The notes beneath the pieces were generated by a model, which saw only the letters and a list, made by a program, of their open reading frames with translations, was not told the origin of the DNA and did no database searches. Below, piece after piece: positions 20,696-31,616 of a DNA stretch of 64,000 bases (positions are counted from its first letter, which is position 1; every line of letters starts with the position of its first letter). Both the position numbers and the translations under genes were made by a program. Source of the DNA: Schizochytrium sp. CCTCC M209059 (lineage: Eukaryota; Sar; Bigyra; Thraustochytrida; Thraustochytriidae); contig KN805402.1 of NCBI GenBank assembly GCA_000818945.1, positions 240,276 through 304,275 on the forward strand, read 5' to 3'.

Positions 20696-21463
20696 CCTGC
20701 TCGCCCTCCGCGCTGCCTGCCCCTCCGCCTGCCTCCTCCCTCCGCGCTGCCAGCCTCTCCGCCCGCCTGCCTCCCTCCGAGTTCCGGCTCTGCTCGCGGC
20801 GCCGTCCGGGCCCTCCGAGCTCGCGCGGCCGCTCCGCCGATGATGCGGCGCTGTCTCCCTTCTCCTCTCCCTCCCGCGCCTGCCGTATGCGAGCGCGTGT
20901 GTGTGTGCGTGCGTGCGTGTATGCGGAGGTGAATGCGGAATGTGACGCTGCGAACGCATGAGTGCCAGACGGCGACTCGCGCGCGCCGCCGCTGCTAGCG
21001 CAAACATCGAGTGCCGCCGCAAGCCTCTCTCTACCAGCCTGCTGACCGACGGGACGTAGGCGGAGAGACTGACGCTGCCACTGGTGGCAGCTGCGGCGAC
21101 CGTCATCTTCCCGAAGCAAGCAAGTCGTTGTTGGCAAAAGGAAGAAGACGCGCGGAGCGCGAGGAGGAGCGCGGGAGGGGAGTGAGTGTTCACGGAGGTC
21201 GAGGCTGCCTCGGCCAACGTAGCTGCAGTGGCGGCTGCCACCACTGATGGATCGATAGATTGTGCGAGCGAGGCTGCGTCGGGAATAACGGCAGCCAGCC
21301 AAGCCGGCCATGGCGACCATGGCTGACGAGAATCGTGTCGCCATCCGCCAGGCAAAAGATGAACATTGCTTAGATTGATTAATCCACGTTATGAGTAACT
21401 TACGGCGGACGCTGCCTGGATAGCTCGCTCGTTAGCTAGCTGGCTGGGCTAGCGGCCAGATCG
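20696..21463. promoter_or_regulatory. 5' flank of the hydroxylase gene and 3' flank of DMC1
   Basis: GC-rich on the left, with a (GT/GC)n stretch at 20896-20930. The minus-strand frame of exon 1 stays open to 21355 across it, but the translation is Arg/Ala/Ser low complexity. I treat this as leader and promoter. At 21415-21450 there are 4-base CTAG/GCTG-type units. No separate gene seen. Confidence 0.5.
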
Positions 21464-22804
21464 CTAATCAGAATCAGCCAGACCGCCCTCGGTAATAAGG
21501 AAACGCGCCTCGGCTTCGGGCATGTTGGGTGAGTCGACAAGCTTCGCCACACGTTCGTTGTCGCGCCCCTTGCGAAACATGAGACGCGTGTTCGAGGCAT
21601 GAGCGACCACATGTCCACCAACGTGCTTCTTCGGGTCAGAGACGTACGTCATCCCGCCAGCAGGATCAGACATGACTCTGTGCGCGCATTGTTATCAATG
21701 GATAAACACCACAATGGGTCAGTGTGTGCCGTGCTTTCCGTGAAAAAAGAGAAAAGAAAGAAAAACGTCTCTTGTCGGACGTTGCTGTCGTTCACAAGCA
21801 ACTTACTGGTTAGAATAGACGACAGCCAGGTTGTGCCGCTCCGCGAGCTTTTTCAGCAGGTTCAAGTGTCGCCCAACGCGTTGCTGACGTTCCGAAAGCT
21901 CGCCGCGTCCTGAGTAGTCGGTTCGCCACAGATTCATGAGCGAGTCAATGATGAGTAGCGAAAAGGCAGTATCATCCTCATCGATCTTTGCTTCAATCTG
22001 GACAGGAACTTCTTCCTGCTGATCCGTCGTGAAGATACGTGCGTACATGATGTTGTCCAGCACAGTCTCAAAGTCAACGTCAAACCGCCTGCAGATCGGC
22101 TCGAGACGATCCGGCCGAAATGCACCTGCAGTCGCGACGGCAATTTAAGTTGAAATGTCATGCAATCTCGTGTCAGCTCCACAAACACCTGCTTTCCCCA
22201 TCGATCAACGTAACGTACCTTCTGTGTCGACGTAGACCACTTTGCCTGCATTTGGCCCGAGCTGAGCCACGACTGCGAGGGTCATCATCAACTGAGACTT
22301 GCCGGTCCTGAACTCTCCGTAGATCTCAGTCGTGCTGCTCGACTCGACGCCACCGCCGAGGATAGCGTCAAGTTCTTTCGACCCAGTTGAGATGTGGAAC
22401 CGTCTTGCTTGGCTGTTCTGCACTTCACTCGCAGATTGAAATCGTCCGCTGGCGCGGTACGATACTGCGCTCGCGGCTTGGACCAAATTTGCGTACCGAG
22501 CATCTGTGATACCGCGAATGTTCAGAATGTCTTTTTTGGTGGCCATTTGAAAACCTTCCACTGTACAAATCCCTGCAGCTTTCAGCTTCGAAAGGTCAGC
22601 AGCATTGATGCCATGGTTTTGCAGTTCGTCTGTGAGAAACGCGAGCCTCGTTCGTTCGTTCGTTAGAATGCATCAATTCACAACCATTCGCGTGTTTTCT
22701 TCGCTCATGCCCTTACCGATCTTGTTGGCTGCCCGACTGCAGTTTTCCTCGTCCCCGGCCATCACGGCGGCCTCCGCCATGTGAGACTCGAGTTGCGCGG
22801 CCAT
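21464..22804 (-). CDS. DMC1: Meiotic recombinase DMC1 (4 exons)
   Basis: Exons are 22804-22717, 22629-22219, 22125-21807 and 21677-21464; together they give 343 residues, the family length. Introns are 87, 93 and 129 bases, with donors GTAAGG, GTACGT and GTAAGT and CAG acceptors. Each join restores a conserved block: NKIDELQNHGINAADL, DTEGAFRPDRL, and SNQVMSDPAGGM. Walker A is GEFRTGKS at 134-141 and Walker B is LLIIDS. The loop-1 region has the YSGRGELSERQQ block. KLKAAGICTVEGF and DPAGGM with DPKK favour DMC1 over RAD51. DMC1 forms filaments on single-stranded DNA and pairs homologues in meiosis. The start has A at -3 and G at +4. An intact, intron-containing gene argues for selection for meiosis (inference). 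Confidence 0.93.
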
Positions 22805-23433
22805 GCTCGTTTCAAATTTCACAAACGTGACAATGCCAAATCTTGCGCAACCAGGACGAAGCCTGCAAACTTTTCCTCTGTGAGTGTGTGTGTGTAAGCG
22901 TGTGTGACTTGAATGGCTGACTAGAGCAGCCGAAGCCAAACGAATGCGACTCGTGCGCGCAGCTTGCGGGCACACAAAATGATCTCTCAAGATTCAAATG
23001 CCGCGCTCCTCCGCTTCACGAAAACCTTTTCCGTCGTTGTGCAGGTAAAACACTTCCTCGTACGTTCACAGCGAATCGGCGGATAAAGAGTGAGTGCCAG
23101 GCGTGGTCTCCTTGCAATTTTCTTCGTCGTGAGCTCTTTTGCGCAGTACTCGAGCGTCGTCGCGCGAAGGACGGTTCTCTCAATGATTTGAATTTCGGAT
23201 TTGCTGAGATGATCAAATTATTGCTTTTCAAAATAATTCTTTGGCGACGCTAAGTTGCTGAGCTTCTACGACTACTACTACTACTACCATGCATAGGCAC
23301 TGACTGAAAAGAGCGTCGATGGAGTGCAACGAGGCAAGCGTGAATGATTGAATCATTGGAGAAGGGCAAGACAAGAAATTGGCAGAGCAAAGAATGACCT
23401 TAATTACAGATGTTTTTTTTTCGTAATATGTAC
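22805..23433. other. Spacer between DMC1 and the SFI1-like gene
   Basis: 5' flank of DMC1 and 3' flank of the SFI1-like gene. Near 22878-22896 there is a short TG-rich run, and at 23269-23286 an ACT triplet run. A cluster of eight T residues (as A on the transcribed strand) lies just beyond the SFI1-like stop. No gene seen. Confidence 0.5.
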
Positions 23434-26400
23434 TTATGCGTCTGCAGCGTACATGTTGATCCCCTTTGGCTTGATGCTGAGACGCTTGATCTGTGATTGA
23501 GTCTTGTTCGAGACGATCCGGCGCTGCACAGCGAGGCGAGCGTTGTCGTTGGCAGGATGCAAGAGAGGGAATTGCTTGCTGAGCCCCTGGAGAAAATCGT
23601 TCCAGTTTGCCAAGTTATGGATGCGTGCCTTGCGCAGGTTGCCTACCATTTCCGAGGTGGTAGACGCCAAACCGGCGCGATCGCGGCTCTTTCTTCGCTC
23701 CGAAATGCTCTCGTCCGGCTGAAAGAGATCGACGGCGTGAAGGTCTCCCGACAAAACAAATGCCAAGATAGACTGCAAATTGCGCACCTCCATTTCCATC
23801 TCGCCTGCGTCCGGACCCTGCTCGTCCTCTCGCTGCTGCTGCTTTTTGTTGGCGAGCTGCTTCAATTTCGATTGAGCCCACAAGGTGCGCAAAATAACAT
23901 CCGCGTCGTGAGGAGTGACCCAGGTTACAGCGGCTGCCTCGAGGGTAGGTCGTGGTAATGGTGGCGGTGGCGCATCTCGCAAGTCATCATCGTCGTCAAT
24001 TTCATTGACGCGAGACGGTTTGGCCTCGTTTTCGGCGTCGTGGGAGGTCCCTGTCTCGGGTTCCCTGTCTTCACCCGCTTCGCCATCGTCATTCTCGGTT
24101 TTATTCTCTGGAGAACGAGCATCGGGGTCGCCAGGGATTTGCCATCCTCGCGACTCAATCCGTGGACGCGCCGAGAGCGGCTCCGCGCAAGTCTGTAACG
24201 GGTCATGGCCACACTTGACACACGGTCCTGTCTTTGCCGATGCCCCTGCAACTACTGCTGCTGCTGCTCCTCCTCCTCCTCCCATAGTGGAACCTCGTGA
24301 TCCGCTTCCAGCCGTCGGTGAGGACGGCGCCGCGCCTGGACTGTTAGAAGATGGCGACGAGGGTCCGCCCGCACTCAGCATTTTCGATTTCTCGCCCGCT
24401 CGTCGAGCCACTGCACCAACGCCGCAGGCCTCGTCTTCCTTGGTCCGCATCTGCAAAAGACGTTTCGCCGTGCCAGGGTGAATCAAGCTCATGGCGTCAA
24501 AAAGAGCTTGAACACGAACGACTTCCTCCTCGAGCTGCTGCTGCGCAAACTTGCTTCGAATAAGTTCTTCCTTACGATCGGCAATATTCAATTGAAGATT
24601 CTCAGCACGATCCTTTTCATTTTGCAAGGCGGTCTCGAGTTCCGCAATGGCTTCCTTTTGCTGATCACTGTTCACCTCCATGGCAAGAAGCATTTTCTTT
24701 TGCGTGTCGAGAGCTTTGAAGAGGTCTCCGCGCGTATGCAGACCGCCAATTTTGCCAAAGATCGCTTTGTGTTTCCACACACGAAAGAACTGCGACTGCA
24801 AAAGTCGCTTCTTGCGTCGCTTGAAAGCCGAGAGCAAGACGGCTTGGGCTTCGCGCACCTTGCGCGCTCGCTTCGTGTAGACGTACCAAGCGCGAAAGGG
24901 AAGTTGGCGCCTTCGGTAGCTAAGGTCGCGCCATTCGTCCACACAGATACGCTTGACTTGCAACTGGAAGCGCGCACGTGTTCGCCAGGCCGCAAAGACC
25001 GCCGCTACTTCACGGGTGAGCACGGCGCGCTGCCGATCTCGGATTTGTCGATTCTGCCGCGTAATGAAGCGCCATGCCTGCGTGTACTTTCGAAGAATGA
25101 GACGACGGGCAAAGTTCTCGACAACGCGCTCATTATGCTCTACGTCAAAGCGAACGGGGTCCCACACGTAAGCGACCTTGGCTTCGCTCTGACAAATATG
25201 CACGAATTCCTGCCAAGCCTGAAAAAATCCTGGAAATCGTCTGACCAAAAAGAAGCGATCGGCGCGCTTCTTGAGTTGGTTTAGGTCAAAGCAGAGCTCT
25301 TCCGACCACGTCTTGAAGCAAATTCGCTTCGTGTGAAACGCACGTCGCTTGATAATGTAATCACTGGCCTCGTCACTTAGAAACTTGAGTACATCGGCGC
25401 GGCGGATGGCACGTTTGCCATCAGAGGCCTCCATGTGGGCAACGGCTTTGGCGTAGCGTTCCTTGTATGCAGCTTCTACGGCTTTGCGAGAGCGAGTCCC
25501 CATGGCTAGACTGAGCCAAGCCTCCATGCAGACACGCAGCAAGTTGAGCTCGATTGATCGTTGCAGATCCTCAGCAGCTTGCAGAATGCGAGACCTCTCA
25601 ACCCGCGTCGAAATAATGTAAGCGTGCCAGGCGACAAGTGTGCTTTCCTTGGTTTGCTCCTGGCGTCGAACATCGAGCTCGTGCATGCGTGCAACAATTT
25701 TACGCCTGCGCCGCATATACTCGTTGACCTTGTCGCGTACAATCGAGGATCCCTGTCGACCGCGCCATCGCCGAAGTGCTTGAATCGCACGTGCATAGCG
25801 TATTCGCTGCAGGTAGCCTCGCGCTGCAGCTGCAAGTCGAGTGGCCGCGGCTTGAATTTGTTCTTGACGCAAAATGGCCTCGTGTTCGGTCGTGCTGAGT
25901 GCCCGTTCGAGCCGATGAATGGTATCCTGGATGCCGTCCATCACCATGATCATTTCCTCCTTTTCTTCACTTCCTTCCTCGGCGGTCACGGGAAATTCTG
26001 GTTCTGCGCGCCCGGCTGTTGAGCCATGTACAGCAGACGCGCATCGTTCGCTCTCAGGAGTCTGGTTGCAAAGAAGCGCGTTACCTTGAGCATTCCGTGC
26101 CCGCGCTCGTGCTTGTGACATTTGCTGCAATTCAAGGTGATCGAGTCGCGAGAGTACTCCGAGAAGCTTAGATCTGAGGTCTTCGACAGAGGTTTCTGGC
26201 GAAGAGGTTGCGAGGCTTTGCGTTAAGGCCCTGTCTCGCAAGGATGTAGATCGAACGAGACGGTTATTGGTCGAAAAGTCGGCAAGGCTGCCACCATGTT
26301 TGCTTCGTAGGCGATCCTCGCCGTCGCCCAAGGCGCCAGCAACAGGGACGCTTCGTGGAAGCTCTCGTCTGCCTCTGAGCGCCTTCTGAGAGGTGGCGTC

Positions 26401-26676
26401 CCATCTCGGACGATCGGCGAGGCGCTCCGCGTACTCGAGCTCCATGGGTGGCAGGAGATGGAGTTGACGTGGAGATTCTTTGTTGTTTTTGCATTTGCGC
26501 ATAAGCACCACCTCTTCGAGGGTCTTGCAACTTGGATGAATCGTCGCTCCAGCGGCTGTGACAACTTGGTGCAGGTGCGTTGGTAGATGCAGATTTTTAC
26601 GAGGAGGTTGTCCACGCCAGCGAGCCGAAGCGCGCTCGTGGCTTCGTCGCCGTCTACCTAGTGGTGTTGTCTCCAT
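23434..26676 (-). CDS. SFI1-like / helical-repeat coiled-coil protein
   Basis: Single exon, 1080 residues. The ATG at 26676 has an ideal context (AAGATGG). The frame runs 66 codons further upstream only because an 8-base repeat is open there. About residues 300-650 hold repeats with regularly spaced aromatic residues and a Trp, such as CMEAWLSLA, CFKTWSEEL, FFQAWQEFV, YTQAWRFIT, VFAAWRTRA and FRAWYVYTK. This is the pattern of SFI1 repeats, which form long helices that bind centrins at centrioles and basal bodies. A coiled coil follows (about 690-760), then a Gly/Ser/Pro-rich linker, a poly-Pro patch and a C-terminal conserved-looking segment. A CVKCGHD motif lies in the linker. A centriolar role is inferred from the repeats; other SFI1-repeat ciliary proteins are possible. 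Confidence 0.8.
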   Translation of the reverse strand: METTPLGRRRRSHERASARWRGQPPRKNLHLPTHLHQVVTAAGATIHPSCKTLEEVVLMRKCKNNKESPRQLHLLPPMELEYAERLADRPRWDATSQKALRGRRELPRSVPVAGALGDGEDRLRSKHGGSLADFSTNNRLVRSTSLRDRALTQSLATSSPETSVEDLRSKLLGVLSRLDHLELQQMSQARARARNAQGNALLCNQTPESERCASAVHGSTAGRAEPEFPVTAEEGSEEKEEMIMVMDGIQDTIHRLERALSTTEHEAILRQEQIQAAATRLAAAARGYLQRIRYARAIQALRRWRGRQGSSIVRDKVNEYMRRRRKIVARMHELDVRRQEQTKESTLVAWHAYIISTRVERSRILQAAEDLQRSIELNLLRVCMEAWLSLAMGTRSRKAVEAAYKERYAKAVAHMEASDGKRAIRRADVLKFLSDEASDYIIKRRAFHTKRICFKTWSEELCFDLNQLKKRADRFFLVRRFPGFFQAWQEFVHICQSEAKVAYVWDPVRFDVEHNERVVENFARRLILRKYTQAWRFITRQNRQIRDRQRAVLTREVAAVFAAWRTRARFQLQVKRICVDEWRDLSYRRRQLPFRAWYVYTKRARKVREAQAVLLSAFKRRKKRLLQSQFFRVWKHKAIFGKIGGLHTRGDLFKALDTQKKMLLAMEVNSDQQKEAIAELETALQNEKDRAENLQLNIADRKEELIRSKFAQQQLEEEVVRVQALFDAMSLIHPGTAKRLLQMRTKEDEACGVGAVARRAGEKSKMLSAGGPSSPSSNSPGAAPSSPTAGSGSRGSTMGGGGGAAAAVVAGASAKTGPCVKCGHDPLQTCAEPLSARPRIESRGWQIPGDPDARSPENKTENDDGEAGEDREPETGTSHDAENEAKPSRVNEIDDDDDLRDAPPPPLPRPTLEAAAVTWVTPHDADVILRTLWAQSKLKQLANKKQQQREDEQGPDAGEMEMEVRNLQSILAFVLSGDLHAVDLFQPDESISERRKSRDRAGLASTTSEMVGNLRKARIHNLANWNDFLQGLSKQFPLLHPANDNARLAVQRRIVSNKTQSQIKRLSIKPKGINMYAADA

Positions 26677-27345
26677 CTTTGCCGTTTCCCTTTTCGATGA
26701 CAATGCGCGTGCGGGTCGGCTATGTCTCAGCGAGCGAGCACGCAAGCACGCAAGCACGCAAGCACGCAAGCACGCAAGCACGCGAGCACGCAAGCACGCA
26801 AGCACGCGAGCACGCAAGCAAACGAACGAGTAGATGAGAGACTGCCTTGAATGGAGAATACGCGCGCCGTGCACACGAATGCGCGCTGGCTGCGCGCTGG
26901 CTCCGCACGCACGGAAGCAGGCGCAGTTCTCGCTTGCCTACGCCAAATCGCGGCAGCCAAGCCAGCAGACAGGCCGGCGGCCAGGCGAAATGAGCAATGC
27001 GAACCGAGCCTCCGCCACTTCTGCCGCTTCTGGCAATTCGACGGGCAGATAGGCAGACAGGCAGACAGAGAGACAGACAGGCAGACAGAAGGATCTAGCA
27101 GGTTCCTTTCACCTTTCGTTTGACACTTATACCTGCCACTCACGGCTCAATGTGAGAGAGCACTCAATCTTGCAGCGCGTGCACAATGAGCGCAACGCAT
27201 TTTTACGTAACGGATCATTGTAGAATTTTTCTTTTTTGTGGTGATTTTTTTAATTCGATTATTTTTGTCTTTTGGTGCATTGAGGTACGCGAGAGTGAGA
27301 TGGATCAACGTGAAAGAGTAAAGAAGTGGAGTAAAGGATGGTAAA
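26677..27345. promoter_or_regulatory. Promoter of the SFI1-like gene with an 8-base repeat; 3' flank of eIF5B
   Basis: Contains the tandem array at 26738-26820 just upstream of the SFI1-like ATG, a CAGACAG-rich stretch at 27050-27090, and T-rich sequence near 27228-27270 beyond the eIF5B stop. No supportable gene. Confidence 0.5.
26738..26820. repeat. 8-base tandem repeat (GCAAGCAC), about ten copies
   Basis: About ten head-to-tail copies with a few A-to-G variants (GCGAGCAC), read directly. It lies 60-145 bases upstream of the SFI1-like ATG. Because 8 is not a multiple of 3, translation through it gives an artificial repeating RxLACLRA-type peptide. Confidence 0.9.
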
Positions 27346-29799
27346 TCAGGCAATATCAAAGACCTTCTTGAGCTTGATGACAAGCTCCCAGTCAGGACGC
27401 TGAAGGTCGTTCTTGAAGTTCTCCTTGAGCAAGTCGATCGATTTACGCGTGAGCTTTGAGACGAGCGCGTTGGTGTGATCAAAGTGACGACCAAAGGTGA
27501 CGTATGACTGTGCGCTGGTACCCTGGATCTTGACTGCGACCTTGGTGCCGCGACCCGAGGTCTGCACGGGGGCGCCATCCTTCTCGATGGAGACAATCTT
27601 ACCAAGCGAAAGCATCTTGGTCTGGCCCGGGTTAGCGTCGTCAGGAATGAGCTTGTCCGGGACCACGAGCGGGGTGCCAACCTTGACAATGCCACTTTCG
27701 ACTTCGACACCAAAGACGAGCGGGTTGCGCTTCATAAAGACATGTTCGGGGATGATCTTGAGCACGCAAGGGAAGACAGCGTCGGCCTCGATCTCGGTCT
27801 TGCGCTCGTTCTTGCACTCCTCGAGATACTTGGTGAAGTGATCAAAGAGATGGTAGATGATATCGGCCGTGAAGATGCGCACGCCGAGATCTTCTGCCAT
27901 CTCCTGAGCCTCGCGCGTCACCTTGACGTCGAAAGCAAGAATGCAAGCGTACTCCTTTTCGTGCTCGAGCATGATGGACGCGCGGCTGACATCCTTTTTG
28001 TGCACGGGACCAATTTGCACCGAGGCGACCGGGATATCGCTGGTACGCAGAAACTCCATGAGAGCCTCGAGCGAACCGAGCGTGGATGCCTGGACGGAAA
28101 CGCCGCGGCCCGTCACGGAGACGTTGCCCATGATGTCGGCAACGTCAGCCATGACGGCGTCCTTGAGCTCGTCCTCGTCGTCATCATCCGTGAGAAGGAA
28201 CATGCTGGTGCCGGCGATTGCATCCTCGAGGTTCTGGGCAGCAATCTTGACACCCATGGCCGCGCGAAGCTCCTCGTGGTGCACGAATTCGCCCTTGACG
28301 CGCATCTCCTTGGCAGGCTGCGGCGTGAGTAATGCTCGGATCTGTGTGACAATGGGGCCGTTCATGCCTGCCACAACGATGGTGTCGCCACGGCGCAGCT
28401 TACCGTTCATGAGCAAGACATCGACCGTGGTGCCCACACCCTCAATCTTCTTCACATCGAGGACAGTGGCCTCCATGATGGGCGAGAACATGAGCTGCTC
28501 GACCATGAGACGCTGCGTGAGAGTCAAGAGCACCATGAGGAGATCCGGGATACCCTCACCTGTGTGGGCCGAGGTGGGGACAAGCGAGACGACTTGCTTG
28601 AAGCGCTTGTTCTCGTAGTAAAGCTTGGCGTTAAGTCCCTGTTCCATGAGCTGGGTGATGACCTGCTGCGTGCGAGTCTCGAACTCAGAAAAGACATTTT
28701 CGGGCTGCTGCGCGAGAGATTCACGGATGGGTGCGCCCGGCAGCGGCTTCCAGCCGTAACACCTGTCCACCTTGTTGATGGCGCAGACAAAGGGAACGCG
28801 CTTGGCACGGAGCATCTTGATGGACTCGATCGTCTGCTGCTCGAGGCCGTGCATAATGTCGACAACAAGTACAGCAACGTTGGCGCTTGAACTGCCGCGG
28901 TGGCGAAGGTTGGCAAAGGACTCGTGGCCAGGCGTGTCAATCACGAGAAGACCGGGCAGCTTGACATCAATGGACAGATCCTTGTTGAGGCGCTCCGTGA
29001 TGTTACGCAGGTTGTCCATGGGAAAGTAGGTGGCGCCAATCTGCTGCGTGATACCTCCGGCCTCGCCCTCTTGCACGTTGGTACGGCGGATCTTATCGAG
29101 CAGCTTGGTTTTACCGGTATCGACATGGCCCATGACAACGCACACAGGCGAGCGCAGATCATCGGGGCTTCGGTTCTTGAGGGCCTCACGCATGCGCTCC
29201 TCGCGACGTTCGCGGGCGGCCTCGATTTCACGCTCTTTTTCCATTTCCTTGAGACGTACACGTTCTGCACCGGTAAGTTTTGAGTTGTCGTCGTCGTCGC
29301 TGCTGTAGTCGTCATCGTCGTCGTCGTCGCTGTCGTCGCTGTCGTACGCCTTGGAGGTCGTCGTCTTGGTGGCGCCCCCCTTCTTGCCCTTCTTCTTTTT
29401 CTTCTTGTTGTTCTTCTTTTTGCCCTCTACACGGGTTGGGGCAGAGGGTGCGGCCGCAGCGGCCTTGCGAATTTCCTCGGCCTCGTCCTCGACAACTTCG
29501 TCATCATCGCCCTGAAGTTTGTTGTCCAGCTGCTCATCTAGAGCGTTCTCCCAGTCGTCGTCGCTGGCATCCCAGTTGTCGAGCAGAGCGTCCTCTTCTG
29601 CCTCCTCCTCTTCCTTGTTGTCGTCATCGGCGGCGTCGGCAGTGTCTTCTTTTGCGTCAGCGTCTACTGCTTCTGCTGCTTCTGCTTCTGCTTCGACCTC
29701 AGCCTCGGCGGCAGGAGAAGGGGCGGCCTCTTTGGGGGCCTCGGCGGCGGCTGTTACGGCGTCGGCCTCGTCGTCCTCGGCATCCTCCTCTTGTTCCTT

Positions 29800-29841
<42 letters not shown>

Positions 29842-30230
29842 CTTTTTGTTCTTGCGCTTGCCATAGGTGGGCTTGCTCTGCTTGGCGGGCTCAATGACAT
29901 TGCCGTCCTCGTCGACCTTGAGGATGCCGGTGTCGATGAGGCGCTGGCGTGCTGCTGCAGCCTTGGCCTCGCGCGCCTTCTCGGCTTTGGTGACGGCCTT
30001 GCCCTCTGCGCGGAGACGCTCCTTGCGCTCCTTGTCCTTTTGCTTTTTCTTGTCCTTGCGCTCCTGCTCGAGGCGCTCCTCCTCGGCACGCTTGCGCTCG
30101 GCCTCCTCCTCGACGCGCTTGCGCTCGGCCTCCTCCTCGGCGGCCTTTTCGCGCGCGAGCCGCTCCTGCTCGAGCCTCTCGCGCGCGAGCTTGGCCGCGG
30201 CCGAGAGCGGCGCGCCGCCCTTGGCGCCCG

Positions 30231-30273
<43 letters not shown>

Positions 30274-30408
30274 GCCGCCGCCGCCGCCGCCCTTCTTCTT
30301 CTTCTTCTTGTTGGCCTTCTTCTTCGCGCCGCCGCCGCCCTCGCCGCCGCCGCCCAGCCCCAGCGCCGCCAGGATCTTGGCCTGCTCCTCGTCCACGGCG
30401 TCGCCCAT
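27346..30408 (-). CDS. EIF5B: Translation initiation factor eIF5B
   Basis: Single exon, 1020 residues. eIF5B is the GTPase that joins the 60S subunit to the initiation complex. The N-terminal ~400 residues are low complexity: a Lys-rich start, two poly-Gln runs (about 47-59 and 190-205, coded by CAG), a KERKE-type charged helix and acidic Asp/Glu stretches. The GTPase core has G1 GHVDTGKT near 427-434, DTPGHESF near 491 and NKVD near 544. Domains II-IV follow, with GVKIAAQNLEDAIAG and the C-terminal tail expected of the family. The start ATG at 30408 begins MGDAVDEEQAKILAALGLGG. The long N-terminus is usual in eukaryotic eIF5B, but the poly-Gln runs are not conserved. Confidence 0.97.
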
Positions 30409-30414
30409 CGTGCC

Positions 30415-30476
30415 GCTCGCCTCGCCTCGCCTCGCCGCGCCGCGCCTCGCCTCGCCTCGCCCCGCCTCGCCGCGCG
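30415..30476. repeat. Period-5 array (CGCCT/CGCCG units) before the eIF5B start
   Basis: About twelve 5-base units read directly, beginning seven bases upstream of the eIF5B ATG, so it probably lies in the 5' leader. Confidence 0.85.
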
Positions 30477-30506
30477 GATGGATCTGCTGCCTCCGAGCCG
30501 CAGCCG

Positions 30507-30604
30507 CGAATGGAATGGAATGGAATGGAAGCGGATGGAATGGAGTCGAATGGAATGGGATGGAGTGGAATGGGATGAAACAAATGAAATGGAATGGAAT
30601 GGAG
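30507..30604. repeat. Period-5 array (GGAAT units), about 100 bases upstream of eIF5B
   Basis: Repeated GGAAT, GGGAT and GGAGT units in one orientation. They have the same pentamer as animal GGAAT satellite DNA, which I take as coincidence. Period 5 again, next to a second array of different sequence. Confidence 0.85.
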
Positions 30605-31616
30605 GCCAGGCGCGGGATGCAATGTGAGGAGAGGCTCGATGCTGCACTGTACTTCAGAAATGTGTAGTTTATACCCCGTGGATGGCACAGTGGACAGGTA
30701 TACGTACATACACAGACACGCAGACAGACGCACAGACAGACGATCTTATCTATCAGCCGGGCGGAGAGTGGAGGGAGGAGGCCTAGCTAGGCTGAGACAA
30801 GATACCAGCAAGCAACGAGCGGGCGGCGGGAGGGGACTTATCACAGTGCCAGGGACTGACTGACAGCGTGCAGCACATGGATAGCCCACTTGCGGGGCGC
30901 CGATAAAGCACTTGCGGCGAGCGCCCGCGACGAATGGTTGGCTGGTTGGTGGTTGTGGTGGGGCGGGCGGATGCTACTACAGCAGCAGCAGCAGGAGCGG
31001 CGAGGGCAGGGCAGGGCGGGGCGCCGTCCCTGGCTGGTTGATGATCAGAGCACGCGGGAGGGGAGGATCGAGAGGAGGGAAAGAGGAACAAGTCGAGGAT
31101 CAAGACAAGGGGGAAAAGGGGAGGTATATAGAGCCTGACGGAAAATGTGCTTGTACAAGCTGCAGGAGCGACAACCGCTGTAGCAAGTGGGACTCGCTGC
31201 CTGACCTAGTAGGGATGTACGTGTGAAAAGGGCGGCAGAAAGCCCGACCCGCCCGCATCCCCGCGCAAACACGCACGCACGTACGCACGCACGAATAAAC
31301 GAACGCCTTGCGAAGGGAAAGAGAGTCTTGGCACAGCCTGATGTGGGTTGGGGATGGATGTGTCGCATGAGGTCGATGATCATGGACAGGGAAAGGTGCT
31401 CTGGCCCCCAGTCCCGTCCGAGGAGAAAAGAAAAAATGGTCGATACGGCCAGAGGCACGGCGGGCAATCCGCGCGCGAGGAGCGAATTTCATCGTCCTCC
31501 ACGCGCAGGATGCTACTGCTACTGCTACTGCTCCTGCTGCTGCGCTGAGGCGTGCGAGCAGCGAGCTCGCCGTGCCCACAGTCAAATCGACCGCATGAGG
31601 GAGTGAGGGGGAATAC

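Larger units (their letters stand above)
30409..31616. promoter_or_regulatory. eIF5B promoter region and NDUFS8 3' flank
   Basis: Two different period-5 arrays sit directly upstream of the eIF5B ATG (30415-30476 and 30507-30604). Beyond them lie CAGACA-type repeats near 30710-30740, a CAG run near 30980, and an ACGC run at 31268-31292. Open frames across this 1.2 kb are short and carry no recognisable domain. Confidence 0.5.

Noticed and set aside
20696..21355. Long upstream extension of the hydroxylase exon 1 frame
   Set aside because: Translation is Arg/Ser/Ala-rich, and the ATG at 20695 begins the conserved part with a good context.
26738..26820. Possible CRISPR-like array
   Set aside because: Copies are 8 bases long with no spacers, in a eukaryotic promoter; it is a simple tandem repeat.
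26677..26874. N-terminal extension of the SFI1-like protein (repeating LACLRA-type peptide)
   Set aside because: It is a translation of the 8-base repeat; the ATG at 26676 has an ideal context.
30507..30604. GGAAT array as centromeric or pericentromeric satellite
   Set aside because: Only about 100 bases long and next to an active-looking housekeeping gene; it matches the local pentamer-promoter pattern.
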